From Chelonoidis abingdonii (taxonomy: Eukaryota; Chordata; Testudines; Testudinidae): DNA of 64,000 nucleotides. Of this stretch, positions 22,841-33,527 are shown piece after piece. The stretch spans positions 65,987,403 to 66,051,402 of the forward strand of contig NC_133773.1 of assembly GCF_003597395.2 (NCBI RefSeq), given 5' to 3'. Position 1 is the first letter of the stretch; every line of letters starts with the position of its first letter. Position numbers and translations under genes: made by a program. The notes under the pieces are model-generated. The model had not been told where the DNA came from, did no database searches, and saw nothing but the letters and a program-made list of their open reading frames with translations.

Positions 22841-24400
22841 CATGTGGCACTAAAGAAACAATATTGTGGAATTTCTAAATAAACTGCCCAATAGTGCAGA
22901 ATAGGGACTTTTATGTGCTCTTGCCAACCTAGTGCATGTCAAAGTGCACACAAAGTAGCAAATGGAGCTCTGCAAAAGATCTGATTTGTGAATAAGATGT
23001 CTGTACCCCACAACTGGCCAAAACTCAAGTATGGGATGCAGTATATGACAAGAACCCAAAATGAAAGGCACAATAATTAGTCATCTAGAAAACTTAAAAT
23101 GCTGTGGAAATTATTTCTTCAGTGTCAGCAACTTTTATATAACCTGTTTCGTGATTTTTTATCTGATATAAATTTTCAGCAATAGAATGAGGAGGTGCCT
23201 CAGTTGGTGGAAGGACTCCGAATGACTTAACCTTAAGTCTGTAGTGTAGACATGCCCAGAGTCTTCAGATAACTTCAGTGTGTCTTCTGCATAGTTTTCC
23301 TTGTTACTGTAGTAACAATGACAAAACCAATCTGTTCCACTGCTGCTTGCAGAGCACTCTGAACAGCACTGAAGCTGACAAGAATGATGCCATTCACTCA
23401 GCTGATATTTTCATAGCTTCATCAGGCAGCAGCAGAGGAAGGTACAGAAAGTATTCATAGAGGAGGATGGGAAAATAAAGAAGAGATCCATCTCCTACAG
23501 AGGTGAATTTGGATGCTTGAGAAGTATCAAATAGCTATTAGCCAGAGGAAGATACTAAAGATGAAGTTCCTGAATAGAGTAGAGGGTTAGCACTTTAGTA
23601 GGAATTCTAGCATCTGGATTGGGGAATGAAACACTGGTATTTTCAGCAGCCCCAATGCACCCAAACATTCACACCTCTATGAAAAAAAAATCTTTCTTAT
23701 TGGCTTCTGGCCATCAGGTATCTTACGAATTTTTTATATCCTGCACAAAAGGCAGTGCTTTGCTCCAATGATTCTACTCCTTTCTTAATTCACATGGGCA
23801 CCGTTGTGTTTATGGAATGAAGTTTCGTGTGACTAGGACATGCAATTCTATAAAGCCTCCCAGACAGATACATACATACATAATTATCTAGTTTCTGTAA
23901 GTTTGTTGTAGCTATATTATTTCTTGGAATCCCAATTAGAGAAAAACAGGCCTTCCTATACCATGAAATCTTTGGTTGTAAGTAAATGGGCTTAAAAAAA
24001 ATTAAGTGCTTAATATACATGTAAGTGCTATAGAACTTCTCTAATGTGGACTGAGGTCAGAATCTAAGAAGTGAAATCTCTTAGCTAATTTGGAGAGTGA
24101 AACCCGCTTCTGGAAGTGGAAGTTTGGACTAGAGTAGAATACTACCATCTGTTGAAAAAAACTAGGTATGGAAAAGCACCAATACAAAGTTATATAATTC
24201 TCTATTGTTTTGCGGGAATGATGGCCACCAGGGTAGCTTCATGGCAAAGAAGTTTAGATTATAATCTAATCAAAGTATTCAAAAACGGGTATCACAAACA
24301 CTTTGTCTTTCTGATCTCTCTCTCTTTTCCACATTGACTTTTTTTATTTTATTTGCAAAATGGATGACCTAGACAGCGACGGTATCCAACCATTCTGGTT
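22841..24400. other. Unannotated DNA
   Basis: No repeat family was recognised. It contains one exon candidate (23353-23441). Confidence 0.5.
23353..23441 (+). other. Candidate internal exon (best of four)
   Basis: A pyrimidine-rich tract with CTGTTCCACTGCTGCTTGCAG ends at 23352. Then 29 codons are open in one frame only (STLNSTEADKNDAIHSADI...), followed by a good donor AAG/GTACAG at 23442. The other two frames contain stops. The composition is less AT-rich than its surroundings. The peptide is not recognised, so this could still be chance. Confidence 0.3.
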
Positions 24401-24403
24401 TTA

Positions 24404-24662
24404 GGCCTGGTCTACACTGAAAAGTTATATTGGCATAACTGTGTCAGTTGGGTGTGAAAACCCACACCCCCGACCCACATAGTTATGCCAGCACAGCTGC
24501 ATATACGCCAGAGTGTGCTCCGATTTACAGAACCTCCCTGAATGAAGTTATCAATGTTCCTGCACCAATAGAAAAACCCTTAGTCAGTATAGGCTGCATC
24601 TATACTATGGGGCTTTGCTGACATAGCTATGCCAGTATATTCTCCATAGTGTAGATGTACCC
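24404..24662. mobile_element. PIF/Harbinger MITE
   Basis: The ends are GGCCTGGTCTACACTGAAAA and, inverted, AGTGTAGATGTACCC. TTA precedes it (24401-24403); the right trinucleotide is AGA, so the duplication has decayed. The interior contains imperfect palindromes around CATAACTGTGTCAGTTGGGTG and ACATAGTTATGCC. It is 259 bp and non-coding. Confidence 0.7.
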
Positions 24663-25571
24663 AGAGGCTTGAACTTTTGAATGTCAGATCAGTGATTTAG
24701 TTTAAATTACAGTCTTCTCAGTTTTAAAGAAAGCATGACTGTGTTGTTGAGTTGGATAGATGCAGATTATGCCAATCTTACTTAAAATAGTGTTTAATTA
24801 TAAGAGATAATGACCATTCTGCTGCAAAATAGGAAAATAAGTAAAGTATTTTAAAATAAAAACATACATGCATTTATGTGTTTTGGGCTTAATACCTTGC
24901 TCTTAACATTTTATATATCTGTGCCTATTGGTATCTAAACAAACCATGCAAGTCAGTATCTCCCTGAGAACGGATATCTATCCCACATTTCTGCTTCTTA
25001 TTTTGGCCCAGTTCATGTAGAAGTTGAGGAATAACAGCACTAATTTCTAACTATTGACTAACTTTATTTTTCTCTCCCAGTTGCACCAAAAGTCACTTAA
25101 ACTTGATATTGATTAGAATTTGAGTTAAATTCTTCATATACTAACCCAGGCATCCTTATAAGAAGATAAATAAATTACTTCACTGATAAGGTAAAGGAGC
25201 TTATGCCATGCTTTTTAATATGAATTTTGGCTGATGGACCACCTGATGAGCAAGGCCCATGTAAGTTATGGGAGCTTCCTAAGTTAGGGTAGCCCCAGAA
25301 TGCTATTGTATAGACTGCAGGGCTATCTAGAATCTCCATAGCCCTCTGCTCCCAAATATTCTTCTGTGGCATGGCTTTTGCGAGGGGTTCTCAGAATGAG
25401 TCAGAAGGGACCCTTATGGCTGTTGTCTGCAGTGTCTCTGCCAGGGGAATCCTCTGCCAGCCAGAACTGGGGCTTTTTAGGCCCTCTTTATGGCTCTTTG
25501 GCCCTTTACCTAGCATAAAAAGGCTGGAGCAAAGATGAGGCTGTTGCCATAGGTCTCCAGGTCCTGTATGG
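24663..25571. other. Unannotated DNA
   Basis: No gene or repeat family was recognised. Confidence 0.5.
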
Positions 25572-26058
25572 CAGGGGTTTTCAACCTTTCTTTTTGAGGT
25601 CCCCTCAACATGTTATAAAAATTCCATTGCTCACCTGTGCCACAACAGCTTGTTTTCTGCATATAAAAGCCAGAGTTGGCATTAAGGGCAATTGCCTGGG
25701 GCAGGTGAATTTGGAGTGGTGGTCAGGGGGTGGGGGTGTGGATAGGGGTTGGGGTTTCAGAAGCATAAATTTGAAAAAACAGACTATAATTAATGTTCCA
25801 TTGCTCACCTGTGCCACAACAGCTTGTTTTCTGCATATAAAAGCCAGAGTTGGCATTAAGGGCAATTGCCTGGGGCAGGTGAATTTGGAGTGGTGGTCAG
25901 GGGGTGGGGGNGGGCAGGAGTCCTGAGGGAGCCATCAGGGGACAAGAAGTTGGGGGATTGGATAGGAGGTGGGGACCTGGCCCGGCCTGGCTGTTTGAGG
26001 AGACACAGCCTCCCCTAACCAGTCCTCCATACAATTTTGGGAAATTTGCCCACCCCTG
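25572..26058. mobile_element. Probable hAT-type repeat carrying an internal duplication
   Basis: The left end CAGGGGTTTTCAACCTTTC and the inverted right end (CAGGGGTGGGCAAATTTCCC on the minus strand) share a CAGGGGT start. The flanks CTGTATGG and CTCTAGGG agree at 6 of 8 positions. Inside lies an exact 115-bp duplication (listed separately) and an N at 25911. Borders are moderately certain. Confidence 0.5.
25622..25910. repeat. Exact direct duplication, 115 bp, 174-bp spacing
   Basis: Positions 25622-25736 and 25796-25910 read identically base for base, from TTCCATTGCTCACC to GGGGGTGGGGG, with 59 bp of other sequence between them. The second copy stops at an N (25911). Perfect identity amid decayed repeats implies a recent duplication or an assembly artefact. 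Confidence 0.95.
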
Positions 26059-26063
26059 CTCTA

Positions 26064-26309
26064 GGGGTGTGTCCACACTGCAATAAAGACGTGGCACAGC
26101 TGTGGCTGGCCCAGGTCACCTGACTTGGGCTTGTAAGGCTACATTTTTGCAGTGTAGATGTTCAGTCTCAGGAGGTGGGTTTCAGAGGCTGGGCTCCAGC
26201 CTGAGTCTGAAGATATACATTGTGAGTTTTACCCTTCCAGCCTGAGTCAGTTGACTTGGGCTCTCAGACTTGAGGCCACGGGTTTTTTTATTGCAGTGTA
26301 GACATATTG
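26064..26309. mobile_element. PIF/Harbinger MITE
   Basis: The left end GGGGTGTGTCCACACTGCAA and the inverted right end share CACTGCAATAAA. CTA (26061-26063) and TTA (26310-26312) flank it, close to the Harbinger TTA site. A second inward motif TTTTTGCAGTGTAGATGTTC lies at about 26144. It is 246 bp and non-coding. Confidence 0.65.
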
Positions 26310-26312
26310 TTA

Positions 26313-26830
26313 AGCTGCTGCGGTGGACAGCTTTTTAAAAGGACATGCAAAGACTCTCTTGCAAAAGCCTGTCAAGTGACTAATAGGAATTTTTGATCTC
26401 TGTATTGTGATGACAACACTTACTTCCCACCCCGTATATTGCCTGACTGTGGTGTAAGAAAAAGGGCTGGCTTATATATTGCACATCATTGAGGACTAGG
26501 AAAAGTAAGGGAACTCCTGTCTCGGAAATGTATACCTTTTTAAAGTCTTTTTTTGCCCTAGTGAAATGTTTCAGATTCAAATTAAAAAAAAATTAGTCAA
26601 ATGTGCATCATTGGCAGAGTGCTGTTTTTTTCTACAGGTGTATATATAAAGGGTGCATTATCACTGTGAGATTGCCCACACGCGTAGTAAAGAATCTTGT
26701 GTTTTGCTATCTGGTTTGTTTCTTTGGTTTCCTGGGCATCTGCTGCATTGCAGCTAATTTAATATCTACAAATGCTTGTCACCTCTGCCTCCTTAGTTGT
26801 CTTTATTGTTAATATGTATAGCTTTGGGCC
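26313..26830. other. Unannotated DNA
   Basis: No gene or repeat family was recognised. Confidence 0.5.
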
Positions 26831-27055
26831 CAAACTGCCAAATCTCACAATTTTAATCTGTTTTTACTTAATTAAAAAGTTTCTTATCCTCATGGTTGCA
26901 GAGAGAAACTTGAAAATGTGATCCAGATTCATCCTAAAAATTAATCCAAAAAGCAAATAAAAAGGAACAGATGCTGCAATTATGAGATTTAAAAAAAACT
27001 CATGATTTTGGGGGCCTAACTCATGTCTTTTGCATGCTGAGGTTTGGCAATACTG
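26831..27055. repeat. Possible decayed MITE (CTCATGATTTTGGGGGCC motif)
   Basis: The ends CAAACTGCCAAATCTCAC and the inverted TTTGGCAATACTG are loosely complementary, and the right part contains CTCATGATTTTGGGGGCCTA, a motif typical of an interspersed reptile repeat. No target duplication could be seen. Confidence 0.35.
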
Positions 27056-28093
27056 AAGTGTTATTGTTTAGTGCCAATATGGCGTTTCTGGGAGTTGGGA
27101 GGTTTCCCTTTCTAATAGAAGAGATGGAGCTTTGAGTAATATTCAAGTTACCAGTCCTTGGCTGGAATAATTTTGTGTTTCAGTTGGAGGGTGTGCCTGG
27201 CTATGAATGTTGTGAAGACTTACTGTCAGGCACTTGTAGCTTACAGTCTGATGCTGCAGAGAACTGGATAAAGTTTAGAAAAGCAGCTTCCATGGCCTTA
27301 TTTTATACAAGCAAAAATGTGTAGACTGTAGGAATGGTGTCACTAAAATGATAAAGTAAGCAACCTTACGTGAGTTCAAACGTACAAATCTTTTCTCTAG
27401 TGTTACTCTTGTAATTTGATGCTCACTAATGAAGTATGTAACATGCTGAACAGTACTGGTAGCTTTACTTTTAAATATGGAGGTAAAATGGCTGTATCAA
27501 GAAAATATTTACCTGTCTTTTTGAGTACTGCCAAGAATGTAGCTCAAGATTTTGTGTGATTTGTAAACAATACATTCTTTGATTATGTAAAATTACCCAG
27601 TGGATATCTCCTAAAAATAAATGCTACTTGTTGTTTTCTGTGGGACCGGAAGTGAGGGTTGTTGAACAGGAAGATAGATGACGTAGATAGATGATCTTGA
27701 TAGGGAAATGAGGACCTGTGTCCCATTCTCAAAAGAGGAGGAAAAAAATTAACATGTATTCTGATTTTTATGTTCAGTTAATGTAAGAATGTTTGTTTAT
27801 TCTTAATACAACCAGATTTGGAGCACTAATTTTGGAAGCAAGTTGTCTTGAGGTACTTTTTGCTGAGAATAAATGGGTGCGCAGTATCTTTCAAGATCAA
27901 GCTTCAGTTGTGTTCATACTAAAATAGTTCATTGCTATAGTGCAAATGTACTGGAAGCTGAGACTGACTTTAAGATACATTTACTGTGCCCAGCTTTGAG
28001 TTTCAGTGAAGATGTATATTTTCATGTAACTCTGCAACTCTTTAATGTTTTGTAAATTTTTCCTATTATATGACAAATTTAAGCTTTTAGATT
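27056..28093. other. AT-rich unannotated DNA
   Basis: No gene or repeat family was recognised. Confidence 0.5.
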
Positions 28094-28710
28094 GGGCTGT
28101 CAATTAATCACAGTTAACTCACGCGATTAACTAAAAAAAATTAATCATGATTAATTGCAGTTATAATTGCACTGTTAAACAATAGCATACCAATTGAAAT
28201 TTATTAAATATTTTGGATGTTTTTCTACATTTTTATATATATTGTATTCTGTGTTGTAATTGAAATCAAAGTGTGTATTTATTTTTTATTAAAAATATTT
28301 CCACTGTAAAAATGATGAAAGAAATAGTATTTTTCAGTTCATCTCATGCAAGTGCTGTAGTGCAATCTCTTTGTTGTGAAAGTGCAATTTACAAATGTAG
28401 ACTTTTTTGTTACATAACTGCACTCAAAAACAAAACAGTGCAAAACCTCAGAGCCTACAAGTCCACTGAGTCCTCCTCCTTGTTCAGCCAACCGCTATGA
28501 CAAACAAGTTTGTTTTCATTTACAGGAGATAATGCTGCCCTCTTCTTATTTACCATGTCACTACAAAGTGAGAACAGGCATTTGTACAGTACTTTTGTAG
28601 CTGGCATTGCAAGGTATTTATGTGCCAGATATGCTGCTAAATGTTCATATACCCCTTCATGCTTTGCCCACCATTCCAAAGGACGTGCTTCCAAGCTGAT
28701 GACGCTCGTT
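28094..28710 (-). mobile_element. 3' part of a hAT transposon, minus strand
   Basis: The segment starts at GGGCTGTCAATTAATCACAG, which looks like the terminal region of the element (GATTAAT-rich), and runs back into the C-terminal transposase coding piece at 28694-28455. On the minus strand the order is coding end, 3' UTR, terminus. The left border is clear; the right one at about 28710 is the junction with an oppositely oriented piece. Confidence 0.7.
28455..28694 (-). pseudogene. hAT transposase C-terminal dimerisation domain fragment
   Basis: hAT transposases (Ac/Hobo/Tam3, ZBED-related in vertebrates) end in a dimerisation domain with the pattern W-W...YP/YL..L...YLA.PAT...E/K..FS...KKRAALSP. 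Here the frame reads PLEWWAKHEG, then HKYLAMPATKVLYKCLFSL, then VNKKRAALSPVNENKLV, and stops after a WLNKE motif. The usual glutamate in the S-E/C-E-R-x-F-S position reads as Lys-Cys-Leu-Phe-Ser here, so a conserved contact is altered. Only about 75 codons remain; the rest of the protein is not continuous with it. Confidence 0.85.
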
Positions 28711-28725
28711 TAAAAAAAAAAAAAA

Positions 28726-29097
28726 GTTAATTAAATTTGTGACACAATTCTCCCCCAAGGAGTTCAATGTCCCGTGCTCTGTTTTACCCATATTCTGCCA
28801 TATATTTCATGTTATAGCAGTCTCGGATATTCATTTTATTTTAAAAACACTTTCACTGCAGATGTCACAACACAAAAAAGGTACCAATGTAAGATTTCTA
28901 AAGATAGTTACAGCTCTCGACCCCAGGTTTAAGAATCTGAAGTGCCTTCCAAAATCTGAGAGGGATGAGGTGTGGAACATGCTTTCAGAAATCTTAAAAG
29001 AGCAACACTCCGATGTGGAAACTACAGAACGTGAAGCACCAAAAAAGAAAATCAACCTTCTGCTGGTGGCATCTGACTCAGATAATGGAAATGAACA
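28726..29097 (+). pseudogene. hAT transposase internal fragment, opposite orientation
   Basis: On + the frame carries FLKIVTALDPRFKNLKCL, with the ALDPRFK motif that lies upstream of the dimerisation domain in ZBED-type hAT transposases. KSERDEVWNML and an acidic/lysine-rich PKKKINLLLVASDSD stretch follow. In an intact gene this region directly precedes the C-terminal domain on the same strand, but here that domain lies on the opposite strand just to the left. The frame is cut at 29097 by the CR1 LINE. It is not functional. Confidence 0.8.
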
Positions 29098-30294
29098 TAG
29101 AATCATAGAAGATTAGGGCTGGAAGAGACCTCAGGAGGTCATCTAGTCTAACTCCCTGCTCAGAGCAGAATCAACCCCAACTAAATCATCCCAGCCAGGG
29201 CTTTGTCAAGCTGGGTCTTAAAAACCTCTAAGGATAGAGATTCCACTGCCTCCCTAGGTAACCTGTTTCAGTGTTTCACCACCTTCCTAATGAAATAGTT
29301 TTTTCTCATATCCAGCCTAGACCTCCCCCACTGCAACTTGAGCCATTGCTTCTTGTTCTGTCATCTGCCACCACTGAGAACAGCCGAGCTCCACCCTCTT
29401 TGGGTAGTTGAAGGCTGCTATCAAATCCCCGCTCACTCTTCTTTTCTGCAGACTAAATAAGCCCAATTCCCTCAACCTATCCTTGTAAGTCACTTGCACC
29501 AGCTCCCTAATCATTTTTGTTGCCCTCCACTGGATTCTCTCCAATTTGTCTACATTCTTTCTATAGTGGGGGGCCCAAAACTGGACATGATACTCCAAAT
29601 ATGGCCTCACCAGTGCTGAATAGAGGGAAATAAACTTCCCTCGATCTGCTGGCGATGCTCCTACTGATGCAGCCCAATATTCTGTTAGCCTTCTTGGCAA
29701 CAAGGGTACACTGTTGACTCATATCCAGCTTCTTGTCCACTGTAATTCCCAGGCCCTTTTCTGCAGAACTGCCGCATAGCCAGTCGATCCTCAACCTGTA
29801 ACAGTGCATGGGATTCTTCCGTCCTAAGTGCAGGGCTCTGCACGTGTCCTTGTTGAACATGATCAGATTTCTTTTGACCCAATCTTCCAATTCGTCTGGG
29901 TCACTCTGGATGCTATCACTACCCTCCAGGGTGTCTACCTCTCCTCCCAGCTTATTGTCGTCCATGAACTTCCTGAGGGTGCAATCCATCCAATCATCCA
30001 GATAATTAATGAAGATGTTGAACAAAAACGACTCATGGGGAACTCAGCTTGATACCAGCTGCAAACTAGACATTGAGCCATTGATCACTACCTGTTGAGC
30101 CCGACGATCTAGCCAGCTTTCTATCCACCTTATTATCCATTCATCCAATCCATACTTTTTGAACTTGCTGGCAAGATACTGTGGGAGACCATATCAAAAG
30201 CTTTGCTAAAGTCAAGATATATCACATCCACTGCTTTCCTCATTTCCACAGAGCCAGTTATCTCATCATAGAAGGCAATCATGTTGGTCAGGCA
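29098..30294 (-). mobile_element. 5'-truncated CR1 LINE, minus strand
   Basis: The plus-strand start TAGAATCATAGAAGATTAGG is the reverse complement of a CR1 3' end, followed by the GACCTCAGGAGGTCATCTAG block. The element reads leftwards and keeps the C-terminal half of ORF2. CR1-type similarity stops at about 30294 (GTTGGTCAGGCA). The insertion lies in the hAT internal fragment, so it postdates it. The 5' two thirds of a full CR1 are absent, as is usual for LINE copies. Confidence 0.9.
29317..30025 (-). pseudogene. CR1 ORF2 reverse-transcriptase C-terminal remnant
   Basis: ORF2 of CR1 makes an endonuclease/reverse transcriptase for target-primed insertion. Two overlapping minus frames hold the remnant. 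30025-29561 begins MFNIFINYLDDWMDCTL and has FMDDNKLGG, the catalytic-site motif with both aspartates present. It then runs through VKRNLIMFNKDTCRALHLG, KGLGITVDKKLDMSQQC and KKANRILGCISRSIASR. A frame change at about 29620 leads to YLEYHVQFWAPHYRKNVDKL and LRELGLFSLQKRRVSGDLI. Endonuclease and N-terminal RT are missing. Inactive. Confidence 0.9.
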
Positions 30295-30359
30295 ATGAAT
30301 GGCACCAATTAAGATGCATGAAAAGTGAATGCAATGAACAGAACATCAGATAACTGACT

Positions 30360-30497
30360 GACATTGTGAGTACTTTGTGACAGGGACCATTTTGTTGCTA
30401 TGTTTGTACAGTGCCTGTGTACAAGCCCCAGTCCTGTTCCAAGACTGGGACTTGTAGGTGCCACTAAAATACAAATAATAATAAAATAAAATAATTG
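30360..30497 (+). repeat. Probable retroposon 3' end (GTACAGTGCC...ATAATAATAA)
   Basis: The stretch GTTTGTACAGTGCCTGTGTA, then a GACTGGGACTTGTAGGTGCC motif and an AATAATAATAAAATAAAATAA tail, resembles an amniote interspersed repeat whose end carries CAGCACCTAGCACAATGGGG. A related motif is at 49045-49090. The family name is not known to me. Confidence 0.4.
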
Positions 30498-31276
30498 CCT
30501 CTATTCAGGTCATTCCACGCACAATGTACAAGGAAGAAATCATGTAAGGCTTTTCTAAGTAAGGTGTGTAAGATGTTTTATTAAAGATGTACATAAATCC
30601 TTTGGGAACCTAGTTCCCCAGGGGATCAAAGACCATTTCCCAAAGCTGCAGTTCCTGGACTGTGAGGGCAACTTTTGGAGTGGAAGATATATGTAAATAG
30701 TAATCTGTTCTTCTACTCCCGTATTCACCATATGTTATAAACAAGATCAGCAAGCATCCATAGAGATGCTTTGTCTGGGTATTCTGTAAGATTCAGAAAT
30801 AATTCTCTATCTGGCCTTGTCTTTCCCTCCCTTTTATCTTCATTGTTTCATACTTCCCCATTAGTTAAGATTATTGGAGAGCTATATTGGAGAATAGAAA
30901 ACGTACACTCCTGCTAATTTATTTTCTTCTGGAAATCTTTTCACTGAGCCATCCTACCCAGTTGAAACATTAATTGTTACAAATGTTTTCTCATTTAATT
31001 CTAGAGCTTTAACAAGTGTTGTGTATATGTAGTTAACGTCTCACTTGGTCAGTGTTAAGATGACATATTAAGTACAATTTAACAGTTTTGGAAGCAACCT
31101 TCTGGTGGCTCACTAGGTCAACATCTCTTCTGTCCCCCTTAAAACTCTAGAGTTACTGTGATTTATGTAGAGAAGAAAGAAAAAACCTACCAGAGCAGAT
31201 TAGCAGGGAGAGAACTAGAATAGAAGAAGCTAGCACTTCTCTTGTCATTAGTATATGCATTCTTGCTGACTTCTGA
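30498..31276. other. Unannotated DNA
   Basis: No gene or repeat family was recognised. Confidence 0.5.
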
Positions 31277-33527
31277 GGCCTGGTTTACACTATGCGTTTA
31301 TATCGAATTTAGCAGCATTAAACTAAATTAACCCTGCACCCGTCCACACAACGAAGCCCTTTATATCGCTATAAAGGGCTCTTAATACTGGTATCTGTAA
31401 TCGTCCCCGACAAGGGGAGTAGCGCTGAAATCGGTTAGCATGGCCGCAATTCGACGGTGTTGGCCTCCAGGCGCTATCCTACAGTGCACCATTGTGACTG
31501 CTCCAGACAGCAATCTGAACTCGGATGGCCTGGTGAGGTAGACAGGAAAAGCCCTGCGAACTTTTGAATTTCATTTTCTGTTTGCCCAGTGTGGAGTGCT
31601 GATCAGCATGGGTGACCATGCAGTCCCAGAATCCAAAAAGAGGTCCAGCATGGACCATACGGGAGATACTAGATCTGATTGCTGTATGGGGAGACAAATC
31701 TGTTCTATCAGAGTTCCGTTCCAAAAGACGAAATGCCAAAGCATTTGAAAAAATCTCCAAGGCTATGATAGACAGAGGCCACAGCAGGGACTCAGCACAG
31801 TGCTGTGTGAGAAGCGTAACGGAGAGCCAAAGAATCAAATGGACGCTCATGGAGGGAGGGAGGGGGGACTGAGGAGCTATCTCACAATTCCTGCAGTCTC
31901 TGAAAACCATTTGCATTCTTGGCTGAGCTCTCCCAATGGCTTGAAGGGTCAAAACCATTGTCACGGAGTGGTTCAGGGTATATGTCGTTCAATCTTCCCC
32001 CCTTCTCCCTCTTGTGAAAGAAAGGAAAAAATCGTTCTCTGCCCTTTTTTTCAGTGGTCCACCGTGTGTTCTACTGGATTTCTGGCTGATTTTAGACGGG
32101 ATGCTGCAGCGCTAACAGCAGGACCCCTCCTCTACTCTCCCTGTATGGCAGAGGTCGAATAGGACTATACGTCGCCTCGATCATCCTGTCGGTGCTTCTC
32201 CTGGCTGGCCTTTGAGGTCGGCCGGGGGTGCTTGCCTGAGCAAAAATGAGAATGATTCTGGTCATTCCTCTACTTTAAGCTTTGATCTCTTGGAGATTCA
32301 GTCTGCCTGGAATATCATAGCAGCCGGAGACTGTGCTGCTCTCCACACTCTTTATGTCTAATGTGATTCAGTCCTGCCTGGACTGTGTCATAGCAGCTGG
32401 AGGCTGATTGTCCTCATTTTATCTCATAAAAAGTCAGCGTTTCTTATATCATGGCATTCTTTATTTACTTCATACACAAATGGGGGATAATGCCATGTGC
32501 CGGAGGGGTTGTGGATGGGGAAGCAATGAGTGGGGTAGTTGCAGGGGTATCCCCTGAATGGCCTTGCAGCTCATAATTTCCTGTGGGATGTCTGGTGGCT
32601 CTGACTCAGAGCTGCTGTCCTCTCTGTTTCTTTAGTGGCTTGCCCCCATGTTCTAGGCAGGAACTGCTCTACTTTTTAGACAAACGTAAAAGATGACCTG
32701 GGGAGTCTTCCATTTTTTGTCTATTTTCACCCGTGGCCGACCTTCTAGTGAGGGCCTCAGCAGGAGCACCATGACACAGCAGGACGGTACAATAGAGCTG
32801 GGTAAACTGTTCATCGCACAATTTCCAAAGCAGCAGATTGGTGCAATAGGGACCGGTAACCATCCTTTGCTACCTTGCAAACGGCAACATGAGAATGCTT
32901 GCTGCTGTTAGCCACTGCAGTACCGTGTCTGTCAGCCAGCATTCCAGTACCACATACTAGTGAGAGTGAAAAAAGGCTAAATGTCGGCTCCTATTGGTTG
33001 CCATGCCTATGGCGCTTATCCGCCAGGGCAATCCAGGCTGAAACAAAGTGGCACAAAATGATTGTGCTTGTTCGTTTGCTTTCACGGAGGAAGAATTGAG
33101 TTTGACAACATTTTCCCCAGAATCCATCCGGCCGACACTCTTTTTGGCCCCCATCATGCTATCTAGGCCATAAACTCGAAATCCTAGACATTTCAGATAA
33201 TGGGCGTGCCAAAGACAGACTGCAGTGGACTATAGGATATCCGACTATGGCGCATAAGCATACCCACAGTTGATCAACTGTTCCCTCTGCGAAATCACGC
33301 AAACCCGCGCATAAGACCGGTACGGGGAGACTGCAGGGACTATGGGATAGCTATGGGATAGCTACCCACAGTGCAACGCTCTGGAAATCGACGCTAGCCT
33401 CGGTACATGGACGCACACCGCCAAATTAATGTGCCTAGTGTGGCCGTGTGCACTCGACTTTATATAATCTGTTTCCAAATACCGGTTTCTGTAAAAGCAG
33501 AATAATCCTGTAGTGTAGACATACACC
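31277..33527 (+). mobile_element. Harbinger element with a Myb-like gene only (2.25 kb)
   Basis: The ends GGCCTGGTTTACACTATG and, inverted, TAGTGTAGACATACACC are Harbinger-like, and both continue inwards into subterminal TATATCG/TATATAA sequence. The 3-bp duplication is not preserved (TGA left, ATG right). The element carries a Myb/SANT-like gene start at 31612 but no transposase core, so it would depend on transposase in trans. Segments such as ATGGGATAGCTATGGGATAG (33347-33366) form a short direct repeat. Confidence 0.75.
31612..31872 (+). pseudogene. Truncated Myb/SANT-like DNA-binding gene of Harbinger
   Basis: The encoded protein would bind transposon DNA and recruit the transposase. 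The frame starts MTMQSQNPKRGPAWTIREI and has the tryptophans expected of a SANT fold (W at PAWT and at AVWGD), followed by SEFRSKRRNAKAFEKISKA and DRGHSRDSAQC. The third helix should continue after QC, but a frameshift at about 31803 replaces it with an unrelated tail to the stop at 31870-31872. The linker and coiled-coil tail seen in the copy at 14430-16130 are not found in frame. Broken. Confidence 0.8.

Noticed and set aside
25594..25926. 110-codon frame with an internal peptide repeat
   Set aside because: The repeat comes from the exact 115-bp DNA duplication and the frame runs through an N; not a gene.
28831..29106. 91-codon minus frame
   Set aside because: It is the antisense of the plus-strand hAT transposase fragment, whose ALDPRFK motif shows the true strand.
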